A DNA stretch of 64,000 nt from positions 62,312,765 through 62,376,764 of the forward strand of contig CM060890.1 of the NCBI GenBank assembly GCA_030762935.1, read 5' to 3'. Source of the stretch: Hymenopus coronatus. Its lineage: Eukaryota > Arthropoda > Insecta > Mantodea > Hymenopodidae. Below are positions 22,166-33,995 of this stretch, in pieces. The notes below the pieces were generated by a model. That model ran no database searches, was not told the origin of the DNA, and saw nothing but the letters and a program-made list of their open reading frames with translations. Positions within the stretch are counted from its first letter, which is position 1, and every line of letters starts with the position of its first letter. The translations under genes and the position numbers were made by a program.

Positions 22166-22964
22166 GTCACCCTGAATCCAAAAAATGAGTTTTTTGGAAA
22201 AAGGTCAGTGTGTGTGTGTGTGCCCGCACGTGGGTGTATGTGTGTCTTGTGTGTCTGTGGACAGAATAGGCTCAAAAACGAAAAGACCGTTAAATACCAA
22301 ACCTGGTATTTAAGTTTGGTATCTTCCAAGGATGAGACACGAAGATTTTAAACAAAATCCCCCCCAACGACCCTTTACATGGAACTTTTTTCGAAAATTT
22401 TGATTTTCTCAAAATTGGCTCTAACGATTTTGATTAAAATAATGTATATTAAAGATATTTATCTGACAAATAATATGTATATCTTGAATTTTCTGGGAAT
22501 AGCCTCTGAAGACTACTTTATTCTGGATGAATTTTACGAAATTTTGCATAACTGCTAAACGTAAGAAATGAACAAAAGCTTACCACGCAAAAAATGTAGA
22601 GCATATTAAAACACACAATTTATGTTATATACATTTTTTTCGAGGAGTTGATCGCTTTTGGGATGTTCCTTGTTTTTGGTTTCAGGTTTAATAAACTTGT
22701 ACTTTCCTTATACAGGAATTTGAAAACTCATGTCCATACAAACAGAGGAACTTCAGTCACCTAATAACCAGCTTTTGACTTCACTTTAACCTATGATACT
22801 CCCATATTTCGCTTCTTCTTACAAGGAAGCAAGTAATGAGACTATTTCTGCTAATTTGTTCTCAATTAGCATGAAGTAAATATAAGAATAAGCTTATTAA
22901 CAATACTTTTTTGCACAGAAGTAGAGAAAGTCATGTGAATGGAACACATCAGAGTTTTTATTTT
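22166..22964 (+). mobile_element. Family P repeat, left end missing
   Basis: It begins at CACCCTGAATCCAAAAAATG, so the hairpin end and about 90 following bases are absent. The rest is well kept through to GTGAATGGAACACATCAGAG. It has a TG-rich seed with an expanded GTGTGTGTGTGTG tract. Confidence 0.87.
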
Positions 22965-23284
22965 CTTATTTAGAGCTCGAATACACATGTAGTGCTTTGA
23001 TCGTCTATTAGCTTCCTGCCATCTTTGTTTCTATATCCCTGGAACATGAATCCTGGTGTATAATGCAGCCTAAATGTTTTATTTTTCCTTCCCTTCAAAA
23101 GTCTTCACCAACAATAAACACTTTGTTTTATTTCCATGTACTCAATTATTCATACTTTTATTTTAATTTTCTAACTTGTTATTCTTTCTAAAACAATAAA
23201 TGATGTGCAATCTGGTTTAAACATACTGCAATGACTTTGTAGACAATGGGGCATGGAAATAAATATTTTTAAAACTAAAGCACT
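22965..23284. other. AT-rich DNA between a family P copy and a LINE remnant
   Basis: No feature is recognised. The last part may be worn LINE sequence, since the reading ACGATGGGG...TTAAAACTAAAGCACT resembles the start of the following fragment. Confidence 0.35.
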
Positions 23285-24260
23285 CGCATTTGAAATGGTT
23301 ATGTGCACGGTCAGCAGGAAAAGTGGCCATACGGGGATAAAGATATTCTAAAGGTTAAACATTTCGATTATCTAGAGGTAAGATTTGACGTGGCAGGCAA
23401 ATGGTATGGGAATGCAGAGTTTGTAAAATACAAAGGGATTGGACAGTTTTCTGAAATACTGAGGCTATTGACCCGGATACCAGATATACCAGTAAAAACA
23501 TTACAAAACATGCGTGAGGCAATGATTAGCCATTTCTACTACTATATGCTAGTGGGTTATGGGGATGGAAGAGGGTGGATAATATAAATAAAATACAATG
23601 TAGTTTCTGGAAACATATTCTGGGTTTGGGGAGGGGTACTTCCAACTATGGTCATCTTCGTAAAGTAGGATGCTGGGAAAATGCTATATATGTTATAGTA
23701 AGTGTAGTTAGATCCTGGCTGCGAATAATTAAAGATGACCAAAGAACATCTTGTTATCGGCATCAAATGAATAACATAGAGCATCCAAAATGGTGGGCAA
23801 AGGGGTTATCAAAAATTGGCTTAAACAATATTTGGCAAAGAGGTAACAATAATAGATATAATGTAAAAACTAAAAAGACGAGTCTGCAAAATAAACAGAC
23901 AGGAAATAGAACCTGAATGTAGAAAACATCGTCATTGGAGCTACAAATATGAAATAAAAATTGGGTGGAATAGCGAAACATATATTTTAGAATTGGGTAT
24001 AAAACACAGGACGGGAATAGCGTGGCTTATGTTGGGAGGGCGGAAAGCTCGTAAGGTAGTTTGAGAAGCGGTGGGAAACTTTGCCCTTTCTGCAAGGATG
24101 AGAAGGCTGGACGCATATTTGGGCAGATTGCATACAGATGGAGGGTGTTAGGAAAAATTGTTTCCGGAAGTATATTTAGCGTCAAAGAGACGGAGCACAT
24201 AATGCTGGGAGTTGATTCTAAACGGTCAAAAACTAGCAATGTCTGGGCATATACTTAATG
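23285..24260 (+). pseudogene. Non-LTR retrotransposon (LINE), C-terminal reverse transcriptase fragment
   Basis: Three overlapping plus-strand pieces align end to end with the part of a LINE protein after the catalytic palm. The order is: a FDYLEVRFDVAGKW block at about 23360 (the thumb start, usually YLGxxFD), RIPDIPVKTLQNMREAM near 23480, and IQCSFWKHILGLGRGTSN near 23596. A C-terminal zinc-knuckle-like LCPFCKDE and ETEHIML pattern follows at about 24078-24210. Frameshifts near 23570 and 23900-24060 and an in-frame stop break it, and the endonuclease and palm (FADD) are absent. It is a 5'-truncated dead copy. It belongs to a different family from the LINE at 52 kb. Confidence 0.75.
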
Positions 24261-24980
24261 GAAGTACTGTACCACTGTATTTGTTTATAAATTGTATAGC
24301 ATACTTGGTATATAATTTATCTATATGTGTGTGAATGCGTAGGTGTAATTGTGAGTGCGAGTGTGTATGGGTAATATCAGAGTGTTATTTCCTTTTTTGA
24401 CTTGTAGTTCTGTTGTTGTAGAAGCGTGGGTATTTGGTGTGTGTGTTTCCAGTGTTGTGAGGATATCTAAAATAGGTGTAGGTAATACGTATTTTAAATC
24501 CAGGTATTTGTAGAGAGCATCTACCGTCATCCAATTCATACGACTGATGAATTTTTATGCACTTAACAAATAATGCTACTTTTTTATATTTTCTAACTGT
24601 ACTATTCATATCCTCCTTATCTTGAGCAAAGATAACCTGGATAACTATATAGGAGACATTTTTAACATTAGAAAACATCGAACGATCCTTTTATAATTGA
24701 ATGCTGAGATGAAGATTTCTCTCAATGGTCGCAGAGAGGGAGAGAGAGAGAGAGTGTGTGTGTGTGTGTATGTATGTGTGTGCCTGTTCCAAGAATGTTA
24801 ACTGGCTGGTCTGGAAGTGCGGAAACTTCATACTTATCAACTTCAGTCCAAATTTATTCTAAAATGTCAAAGTTTTTTGTACTATGTAAAAATTATGTGG
24901 TGTTTATATTACTGAATAACTATGATACCTCTCAACATAGCCGTCCCCCCACCAAAGAAAAAGAAAAAGAGAAATGAGCT
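24261..24980. other. Unassigned DNA with GA/GT microsatellite
   Basis: A (GA)n tract passing into (GT)n lies at about 24733-24768. The rest holds TG-rich stretches (24330-24450). No gene seen. Confidence 0.5.
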
Positions 24981-25070
24981 GTAATGGAAAGGGAGCACGG
25001 TTCCGTATAACACCCGCGTTAGTCGACGAAAGATAGATTACAAACCAACATTATACAGGCCGGGCGAAAG
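24981..25070 (+). other. CpG-rich segment ending at a strong splice-donor match
   Basis: The segment is richer in CpG than its flanks and ends GGGCGAAAG followed by GTAAGTTT at 25071, which fits the consensus 5' splice site AAG|GTAAGT. It contains no long open frame, so it would be an untranslated first exon if real. There is no direct evidence for a promoter or downstream exon. Confidence 0.25.
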
Positions 25071-26060
25071 GTAAGTTTCTAAACTACAACCATGACAAGC
25101 GGCCTTGGCTAAACCTACAGGTTTGATGGTGAAAATGGAGGCAGAGAGGTAGAGGTAATGACAGGGTTCGGTCCGAAGACGAAGCGAGCTACGTCCTATT
25201 ATCGAACATCTCTGCGTAGCTCTTGGAAATCTTCTGGTGAAATTTGGGAGCCGGTATTCTGAATTCTTATCTGTGTGCGTTTTGAAATAGGAGTAGTATA
25301 CTTGTAGGCCTTACCGGGTGTAATCATTGAAGTCTGGCTGCTGTCTTGGAGCTGTCTCTGTTGTGGTGCGGAATTATTGAAGAGAGGATTATTGGACAGA
25401 ATCAGGAACTTCGTAAGGAAGTCCCGAAAAGTGTCATGTAGGTGTATGGAGTCTGCGTTGTAGTTCGGCGTTGCAAATTATGGTGGTATTGGTTATAGAG
25501 ACGTTCGTTTAGCTGTTGGCGTCAGCGGTGCCTTTCTGCGGGGATGTGGAAGGCAAGTATGGTTGGACTTCCTCTACTTGTGATACAGTTGCCTTTGCAT
25601 ACCCGCAGGTACAACAACGGCGGCGTGGGACAATCCTGACAACTGGCCTCGACGTTACGCAGCCTTCTAACAAGGGGAAGACTGGACAGCAGAGCTACCA
25701 ATTTCCACGTGGCTGGCAGAGAAAATCTCAGGATCGTAATGCTGTCAACAAGGTAGCGAGGCACGTCGACGATGACAACGTTGGAGCGCCGCTGAGGTGG
25801 CAGCATATGAGCGGCCACTGGTCCCTGTGTTCAGTGGGGAGACAGGCCGAGTAAACTGTGACACTTGTTGCAGTTCGACTGCGGTGTCGGTTCTTTCTCG
25901 ACTGGTGTTCCTTAGTGGACTTTTTTATGGAGCGTCCTATGCTGCTGTGTAGCCGTATCGAGGAAGGTCTCATCTGACCATTCCAAACGATGACTCTTAC
26001 AATAGCAAGGATACTTATAGATGATGCACCATTTTCAGAATTCGGAAGACTCAATGACGT
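25071..26060 (+). other. GC-rich island with 112-codon open frame
   Basis: A roughly 1-kb region clearly higher in GC than the window. The longest frame is 25516-25854 on plus (112 codons). Overlapping minus frames of 98 and 108 codons exist, as expected from stop-poor GC-rich DNA. The product has no motif I recognise. Candidates are a promoter-linked CpG island continuing from the donor at 25071, or the 5' leader of an LTR or LINE element. I found no reverse transcriptase or integrase nearby. Confidence 0.35.
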
Positions 26061-27179
26061 TCCCCAATACTTTACACCCTTTTGTGTGATTTATGTGATT
26101 GGGGGGATTTTTCATCGGATACAAGAAATACTGAATGAAATTACAAATGGTTAAATGTTAGGAATCAGCATAAGCATTTTCTTTATCGTTGTATAATAAG
26201 TTTATAAAGAACGGTGAAACGCCAATAAGAGTAATTAAATCGTTTTGGAGTTTAAAATGCTAATGTGCAACGTCGGGTAAGCAAGAGAGTTGTACAAGTA
26301 CTTAGGTCTGATAAGTGCCCAAGTCGTATTAGAGTTGGACGATTCTAGCCCTGATTTGAGAGGAAATAGAACACAGCACATATAATTGCCAAAGTTTTTT
26401 AATGTGAAGTTTTTTACGTCAAGAATAACAAAACCGTAATTCTGTTAGAATTTCTAGCAATGTTTTTAACATCTGAAGCCTGACGGGGATGAGTAAAGAT
26501 TTTGGTAAATTATTTTTAATATCACAAATATAATATACATATAGGTATTATTGCTATCCACTTATTATGTTTTGCAATGCTACTTATATTAAGTATACAT
26601 TAAACTGCATATTTTGAATATTTGTAAATAAAGTTTCCTAACATTGAAAACTTATGACTAGACATGTGGGTTTGTGCGGTTTTTCGTTACGCTGTGTGTA
26701 CATAGACGTTAAGCAGTGTTTGTGTAAACTTCCTACGTAAACAATCCACGCGAAGCGTACAGTCTGGAAATGGAAAATGCAATACACTCTTCTAACAAAT
26801 TATTTAATTTGAATTCTTTCATTTATTTATTTTCAGTTATTGTAGGCATATACTAGTGACTATACGTCTGTTCATTACTGTAAAATAAACACGAATAAAA
26901 ATACTTCGATTGGTAAACCTATAACCCCAGTGTTCGGCAAATCGGCTTCTGATGTAGCTCTCAATTGATCTGAGTTTCTCATGATATAGTTAAATTCTGT
27001 TTCAAAATAAAGTGTCCTCTCTTAACCCATTAAAAGTTTTCATTCACTATCCCTCGATTTATGTTATTGTTTATGATGAAACAAATATTTAAGGAGTGAT
27101 TGCACGTGATATATTTCCAATATGAGGTTCAAAATTCATTAGTATCATAATTGTTTTTCCCGGCCAACTTGTAAGTACT
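26061..27179. other. AT-rich DNA, no gene seen
   Basis: No open frame or known repeat recognised in this 1.1-kb stretch. Confidence 0.45.
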
Positions 27180-27695
27180 TAGTCTCAACAAATTGGTCAC
27201 TGCCCAGTGGCAGAGTTAAATGAACAAAATTCACTTAAAATAATAAGCTTACAGTTAAATTAAGAATAGTAACACAACTAGCATATATATACATATGTTT
27301 TTAATACCTAATAACTATTTATTATTCAGTATAGCAATTCTTATGTAGTTTATGAAGCCACAGTTATTATGAAGCCTCGACATTAATACTATATATTAAT
27401 AATAATACACATTAATATAGTTTTTGCCATCCTTAATTACTTCACATTATTTAATTTAACTAATAACTAAAATTTATTCCTTTAAATTATCCTAAACTAC
27501 TTTAAGGTCAGAGGGCAGCCCTGAAAGGCTGCTGCAGGCAATTCATTCCACTCTTCAATGGTCCTATTAACAAAAGAACATTTTCCTACGTCGGTTCTGT
27601 ACCTTCTACCCTTAGTTTTATACAAACGATCGTTTCGTCGCATCTTTCTAACGTCCACCCATGCATTTAAACCAGTATAAGAGAAATAAAACTCT
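27180..27695 (-). pseudogene. LINE 3' fragment, same family as the 52-kb LINE
   Basis: On the minus strand a short coding end includes RTDVGKCSFVNRTIEEWNEL, which matches residues at the C-terminus of the LINE at 52022-53930 almost one for one. The 3' untranslated part also matches: AACTCTGCCACTGGGCAG here (about 27203-27220) against AACTCTGCCACCGGGTGA at 53880. The upstream reverse transcriptase is gone, so this is a strongly 5'-truncated copy. Confidence 0.82.
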
Positions 27696-28361
27696 GGTGT
27701 AAAGGATTTGTTGGTTTGAAGTAATGAAGTTTGTGCCATGACTTCTAATCTTGCTGTTAATTACTCCATGCACTAATCGCTAAGAAAATATTCCCTCCGT
27801 TTCACAAATGAAATTTTTGCCAACTTCTAAGTCGACGATTAAAACTAAATTAGTTGTTTTACTATGAGGATTTTGCTTCGTCCATTTGGAGATAGAAAGA
27901 AAGAAAAAAATCGGAGAAGGGAGACCACGTACAAAGGTCTTAGAAGAATAGACAACACTAAGCACATCGCAGTGCGCAGTTCAAAGCCCCATCTTAATCT
28001 TACAAGTCTCGTTTTCTCTTTCAATTTGTTAGCAACATCGTTACCTCTGCTGGCTGTATGCCTTTAATTACGTGAAACAAAAGCCAGCCAAAAGAATGGG
28101 ACAGTTAGAAAAAGGAAGAACTGGCTTTAAAATAGCAGGCTCAGGGGGTGAAAACGATGTTCCCGAACTTGACAATACAATGGGCAAGGATAAGATTGCA
28201 GCCCTAATTTCACATTGAATTAGAAAGGTCTAAGAAATCAAGTGTTTTCTGCAATGATTTGCTTGTGCTTATATATTATATTATACGTTTTGAAAAATTA
28301 CATAATATGAACATTACATCACAAGAAACATGATACTAAACATCACAATAAAAACAAATCT
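27696..28361. other. Unassigned DNA
   Basis: Short frames on both strands (27780-27965 minus, 27864-28067 plus) show no recognisable product. The plus frame has an Arg/Lys-rich run encoded by an A/G-rich stretch at 27888-27925. Confidence 0.4.
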
Positions 28362-29130
28362 GTCTATTCACATGACTTTCTCTGCATCTCTGCAACAAAC
28401 TATTGTTAAAAAGCTTATGCTCCTATTTACTTCATGCTAATTGAGAAAAAAAATAGCATAAATAGTCTTATTATTTGCTTCCTTGTAAGTAGAAGCGAAA
28501 AAAGGTAGTACCATAGGTTAAAGTGACAGTCAGAATCTATGTGACTGAACTTCCTTTGTTTGTATGGACAGGAGCTGACAACTTCCTATATGAGAAAAGT
28601 ATAAGTTTTTCATAGCTGAAACCAAAAACAAGAAATATCAAAAAAATTACAAACTCCATGTACATCACAGAAACTGTGTGTTTTAACATGCTCTACATTT
28701 TTTGTGTGGTAAGTTTTAGTCCATTTCTTAGGTTAACAGTTATGTAAAATTCCATAAAATCATCCAGAGATTATTCCCAAAAAATTTAACATATACACTT
28801 TATTGTTCAGGTAAATATATTTAAAATACAACATTTTAATCAAAATCATTAGAGCTATTTATGAGGAAATCAACATTTTCGAAACAAGTTTCATGTAAAG
28901 GGTAGTTGCGAGTAGGAAGATTTGGTATTCAACGGTCTTTTCGTTTTTGAGCTATACTGTCTACAGACACACACGCACACACACGAACATTTTTCTAAAA
29001 AATGCTTCTTTTTTTGGGATTCAGGGGGACCCAAAACATGTATTTCCGGTGAAATTTCGGTATCGATTTTGGGTGGAATGCAATACCCTCTCTATTCACA
29101 TGTACATAGTACGTGTAGAGAAAGCTAAAA
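28362..29130 (-). mobile_element. Family P repeat, near full length
   Basis: It runs from CTATTCACATGACTTTCTCTG to TACATAGTACGTGTAGAGAAAG. It has an internal deletion that removes the CCAAGGATGCGACACGAAG region (around 28918). A plus-strand copy follows 35 bases later, so the two form another inverted pair joined at their hairpin ends. Confidence 0.87.
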
Positions 29131-29164
29131 TGTATACAAGAAGCAGAAGTGCACATTAAATATA

Positions 29165-29850
29165 ACTATGTCTTTGGGCACAAGGATTCAAAAGGGTTAA
29201 TTTTAGAAAAAGACCCGTGTATTTGTCTGTATATGTGTGTGTGCACGCGCGCGCTTGTGAAAAACGTAATTCAAAAACAAAAATTCGGTGATCTACCAAA
29301 TTGTTAATTTAGATTAATTTCTCACAAGGATGCCAAACGAACATTTTCTGTAAAATTCCCCCATCCATTCTACCCTTTACGTAGTTTCAGAGTTTCTCAA
29401 ACATAGTTTTTACGAATGTGTTTAAAATGGCTTATATTAAACATGATTACCTGTCAAATATTGAATTTTCTGGAAAATGTCTCAAAAGGCCTCTTATTCT
29501 GAATGACTTTTGTACAATCAGTAAGCCATAAAAGAGACAAAAATCTTACTACAAAAGTAAAAATAAAGAACTAGCTAAAAACAAAGTTTATGTCAAATAT
29601 ATTTTTTGAAAAATTAAACATTTCCAAAATATCCCTTGTTATAAGTTTCAAACTTATATAATATTCTCGCAGAGGAAGTAGTCATTCTTGTATATTTTGT
29701 TTAACTTCTGACCATACAAAGAGAACCGTATTTCAATGTTATTGCATAGCGAGAGCTTTTAAACGATTTTACTATTGCTTTCATAGATTAGTTAATTTAG
29801 GGAAATTTATGTCAAAGGAAAACATCAGATTTTTACATATTTTTTCGACG
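29165..29850 (+). mobile_element. Family P repeat, diverged, left end missing
   Basis: It is recognisable from AGAAAAAGACCCGTGTATTTG through CTGGAAAATGTCTC and on to AAACATCAGATTTTT. It is noticeably more diverged than its neighbour, with a TGTGTGCACGCGCGCGC variant of the TG-rich seed. Confidence 0.72.
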
Positions 29851-30097
29851 TCAATCAAACATACAACTAACATTTAATTTTTAGGCGTTGTATTAGTCAC
29901 TGGTCGAACACTTTTAAGCAAATTAGCAACATACCCTGTTTGATCTAATTTGTTACGTGATCTCGATGAAGGAAATGATTCAAATTATTCATGACTTTTT
30001 TTAACTCATGTTTTTAGCAAGTTTTGCAGTATTGTTTCAAAGTCCAAGTTATTCGATAGATTTTGAAAACGGTGAAAAGATTAATTGTGATTAATTT

Positions 30098-30955
30098 CTC
30101 TAGCATGCACGTACAATATAACATTTTGGATAGATAAAGTATTGCATTTCACCAAAAATTGATACCGAGATTTTACAGGAAATACTTATTTTGAGTACCC
30201 CTAAATCCAAAAAAGCATTTTAGTGACTATGTCATGTGCGTGTGAATGTATGCATCTGTGGCCATCATAGCTTAAATCGATGAGTTGGTTAAATAACAAA
30301 TTTGATATTTAAGCACAGTACCTTCCAAGAATGTGACACGAAGATTTTCAAGAAAATTGTCTCACCCACAACTTGTCTTTTTATGGAACATTTTTCGAAA
30401 AAAATTCTCAACAATGCGATTTTGAATAAAATGCCATGTGTTTAGGATATTTTATGACAAATTAAATGTATATGTTCAATTTTCTCGGAATTGCTTCATT
30501 CTTATGACTTCTGTATAATTGTTTTGTATCAGATAAACCGTAAGAGATAGGTCTTGTTAAAACACACAATTTATGTCATATACATTTTTTCCTTTAGAGA
30601 GACATTCGTAGCAAGAAAAGAGAACAACATTTCAATTGTTTCACACAGCAACCGGCTTTTAAAGATTTGACTGTCACTTTAGCCTATGTATTCTCTTATT
30701 TCCCTTCAACGTACAAAGAAGCAAATAATAATACTTATAATTTATTCAAGCATTTTATATAGAGTATAGCACTGAAGCTGTTATTGAGATAACCATTATC
30801 TGTAAATGTATTTATAAAAATTAATATTCATTTTTACAATGAAAATATGATTTTTATATAAAATATATAAATAATTAAGTTGTTTGTAAGAAAAGTTTTT
30901 TGGTGGAACAGATAGAGAAAGTTATGTACCTTAAACATTATAATATCTGATGGTA
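30098..30955 (+). mobile_element. Family P repeat, diverged, with internal AT insertion
   Basis: It begins ATTTCTCTAGCATGCACGTAC, with CGTACAATATAAC replacing the usual palindrome, and ends AGATAGAGAAAGTTATGTACC. A very AT-rich segment (about 30770-30890) separates the ACAAAGAAGCAAATAATAA block from the right end and looks inserted. Confidence 0.75.
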
Positions 30956-31134
30956 TTCTTACTTGAAGTTAACAAAATAAATTTAGCTGCAACTTTTTCA
31001 GCTTAATATCTATGATAACGTCTTTTTTTCAGTAGTTCAAATGGTTTACCGCCCCCAGCCCACTTCGAAACATACATTGACTAGGGAGAACATGTCTGTA
31101 GAGAAACAAATATTTATTGTACGTTTACCTTTCT

Positions 31135-31280
31135 AAAAAGCACGCAAATACTTCGTGACTTGGATTTGTCTGGAATGGTAGATATACTGAATTATATATT
31201 TCAAGGAACTAAAACATGTTCGGTGAGAATATGGAATATTGCATTACCCCAGAGGAACTCCTCTCCTTCATAAACTGAAG
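31135..31280 (-). mobile_element. Family P hairpin-side fragment, very worn
   Basis: AAACATGTTCGGTGAGAAT and GGAATATTGCATTACC match the hairpin-side third of family P in reverse orientation. The rest of the copy is not recognisable. Confidence 0.45.
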
Positions 31281-31921
31281 GTAAATCGTGTTTCAGAAAT
31301 AAACTACTGACAGTTTTTCAATTTCTCTTGGGAACTAGCTATTTACGTATGCTGGCTTAGTGTCTGATGCGAAGCTCAGGCGAGATTCTTTTGTGGCAAA
31401 GTGGGGCACCCTACAGACCGACTCAATGTGAAACTTTAATTATGTTCCCTGCTGGCCAAGACGGCCGTTCCGTTTCTTTTCGCCAAGTCTTCCAGAGAGC
31501 CCCTCTGGAGATCTGTATACATTCACAGATGTTGTTTTCTTTCCTCTTGTATGCAGTCTTAAGAGACCATCAAATTCTCCAGGGCACAGGACCATCATTC
31601 TTCTCTTTCCGTGGCACTTCTCTGCTTCCTGCATCTTCACAAGTCCTTGCACAGCTTTTTTATTTTTCATTGTGTGTATGTGTGAGTATATTTCTTCAAA
31701 ACTCCGAAAACAATGTAAGATGACTGCACTGTTGGATCCCTGGTTATTTAGTAATTTCCTGCCACAGGCTCACAGAACTAACATAATTGCAGTAAGAATG
31801 TTCAGAAGAAAACACTTTTGCTGGCAGTGATGGAGAACTGTTTTTACAAGAATTCACGCAGTGAGGAGCGACAACATCGCAAGTAAATTCTGCACTTCCT
31901 GCAGAGTACGAGTTAACAAGG
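31281..31921. other. Unassigned DNA with 118-codon open frame
   Basis: A plus-strand frame at 31367-31723 has a Phe/Leu/Ser-rich C-terminal half and could be read as membrane-like. A 76-codon minus frame overlaps it. No family recognised and no splice pattern that would make it an exon. Confidence 0.3.
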
Positions 31922-32146
31922 AACGGCTTCTCACCTAGACGGCCGGAGTTCGATCCCAATCGACCGCATGTGATATTTGTGGTGGACAAAGCGGCGCTGG
32001 GGCGGGTTTTCTCCGGGTACTCCGGTTTCCCCCGCCATCACATTCCACCGGTGCTCCATTATCATTAATGTACCATCAGTGTCACCGCCTACGGTGCCAT
32101 AAGTAGTTAAAGCGGGCGTTAAACACTACAAAAAAAAAAAAAAAAA
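31922..32146 (+). mobile_element. SINE-1a, head truncated
   Basis: It starts inside the tRNA-like head at CTTCTCACCTAGACGG. It retains the B box GGAGTTCGATCCC and continues through GCGGGTTTTCTCCGGGTACT, CATTCCACCGGTGCTCC and AAAGCGGGCGTTAAACACTA into an A run at 32130-32146. Confidence 0.87.
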
Positions 32147-32640
32147 CAAGGAAAGGGGATGTACAATGCATATCTGTGCAACTGAAAGTGTTTATGTTCA
32201 GAGGATTTGAGGATATGAAACTGCGTGAGAGTAGGGAATCTTTCCTCTCTTGAATTCAAACCATGTATTCAATATATCATCATGAACACATATCTAATAA
32301 CAAGAAGTATAAAAGCAAAATGTCGAGAAACAATTTATAATTATGGGAAACAGAGATCAAAAACAAATAGAATAAAACAAAACAAAAAAGAAGCTAACGC
32401 AAAGTATCTTTGAATTAGAATTCCCAGGTTATGAGCAACACAAAGAAACACATAGAAGAGAACAGTGATGAAAAAATTACTTAAAAATGGAACTTAGTAA
32501 AGAAGTCAATAAGAAGTAAGATCCGATGGAAATATTTTTGTAAATGCCTTTCGCTCCTCATAAGAAATATGGAAGACTGATGATTTTTGATAATTCAGTA
32601 TTTGCAATATGTGGTTGCAGATATGTAATGAATGAGAATT
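32147..32640. other. AT-rich DNA, no gene seen
   Basis: A 62-codon frame (32225-32413) has Lys/Asn-rich composition typical of AT-rich non-coding DNA. Confidence 0.4.
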
Positions 32641-32825
32641 GGCTGCACCATAGCCGAGTGGTTAGACCACTTGCAACTCACCAAAGCGGTCTGGGTTCGA
32701 TACCAGGCGCCGCATGATTTGTGGTGGACAAAGTGTTTCCCCCGCCATCGCATTTCATTCCATGTGTCATCGGCTGCGGTGCCTACATAGTGAAGCGGGC
32801 TTTAAACACTATCAAAAAGAAAGCT
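32641..32825 (+). mobile_element. SINE-1a with internal deletion
   Basis: Head with AGCCGAGTGGTTAGACCAC and B box GGGTTCGATACC. About 50 bases are missing between GTGGTGGACAAAG and TTTCCCCCGCCATCGC, so the usual TTTTCTCCGGGTACT segment is absent. It ends GAAGCGGGCTTTAAACACTA. I see no clear target-site duplication. Confidence 0.85.
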
Positions 32826-33424
32826 AACATGCACAGAATCAGCTATTACTACACTTATTTAAGTCGTTGAATTATTATCGAAATTTACCTAAAGATGTCA
32901 TAACTTAATGCTAAACTTATTGTGGGCTGAATAACAGAATATGCGCACTAAACTTAAATTGATAATCACAATTGAGGATAAGTTAATATTCAAAATCACA
33001 ATGTCGGGTGTAACTTATGTTTTAATGCGTTTTATTTGTCTGTACTATACTTCTTAAGATCAAGAAGCTTCTTTTATTTGTTTCTTTAAAAAGTATTCCA
33101 TAAATTATATAAATATAAAGTTATTTGTTAAATAAATAGGTACAGCACTAATCTGAATTCCCACATTTTAGTTTCATATTGCTTCTTCTCCGGCTCTCAT
33201 ACCTCAAATTAGGGTCCAATTTAAATTTACTCCTTAAACTATTTAAATTAAATATGAAATTCTTTAGAAGTGTAAATAAAGCGATTACATAATATTTTAT
33301 TAAAAGCAAACTAAATGTAAAATAAATCAAGGCCTGGAGTAAAACAAAGGAAAAATGAAATGCAACTTTCCCTTTTTATGAAATTATAAGTATTTTACAC
33401 TGAAATAAATAACAAGAAAAATCT
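32826..33424. other. AT-rich DNA, no gene seen
   Basis: Nothing recognisable beyond short AT-driven frames. Confidence 0.45.
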
Positions 33425-33995
33425 AGGAAAAAGTATCTGAAATAAATTGTTCGTTTTAATTGTATCTACTTTTTGGTGCAGATTTTGTGTAACGTTTACC
33501 GCTTATGAAAAATAAGATAATTTCCAGAACGTTCAAAGATTACATTTTATTTGGCATTTAAGTGTCTTAAATATTTGACATTTGATCAAAATAGTTAGAA
33601 ATATTTTGAGAAAATCGAACACTTCAAAGAATACTCTATTTAAGGGCTGTTTAGGTTGAAGGCATTTTTCTGTACGTCTTTGTGTTGCAACCTTGGAAGA
33701 TAGTAAACTTGAATGAGAAGTGTGATACTTAGCTGATGTTTCGTTTTTCATTTATGTTGTTCACAGGCACACACAATCACCCACGGACGTGTTTTTAAAC
33801 ATGCCTTTTTTGGATTCAGATGTCTCCAAGACTTGTATTTCCGATGAAATCTAGGTACCAAATGTTTCAATGAAATGCCTTTTTTGGATACAGGTGTCCC
33901 CAAGATACGTATTCGGTACCGAATTTTTGGGTGGAATGAAATACCCTCTCTAATAACCTACTATGTACGTTTTACATACGTGTCAGAGAAAAAAG
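33425..33995 (-). mobile_element. Family P repeat, half length, with internal 70-bp duplication
   Basis: It covers the half with the hairpin end, from about the ATTTGTGTAACGTTTACCG region to ATACGTGTCAGAGAAA. A block starting ATGCCTTTTTTGGAT occurs twice in tandem, at 33801-33874 and from 33875, each with the CCAAGA...GTATT and GGTACC landmarks. Confidence 0.75.
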
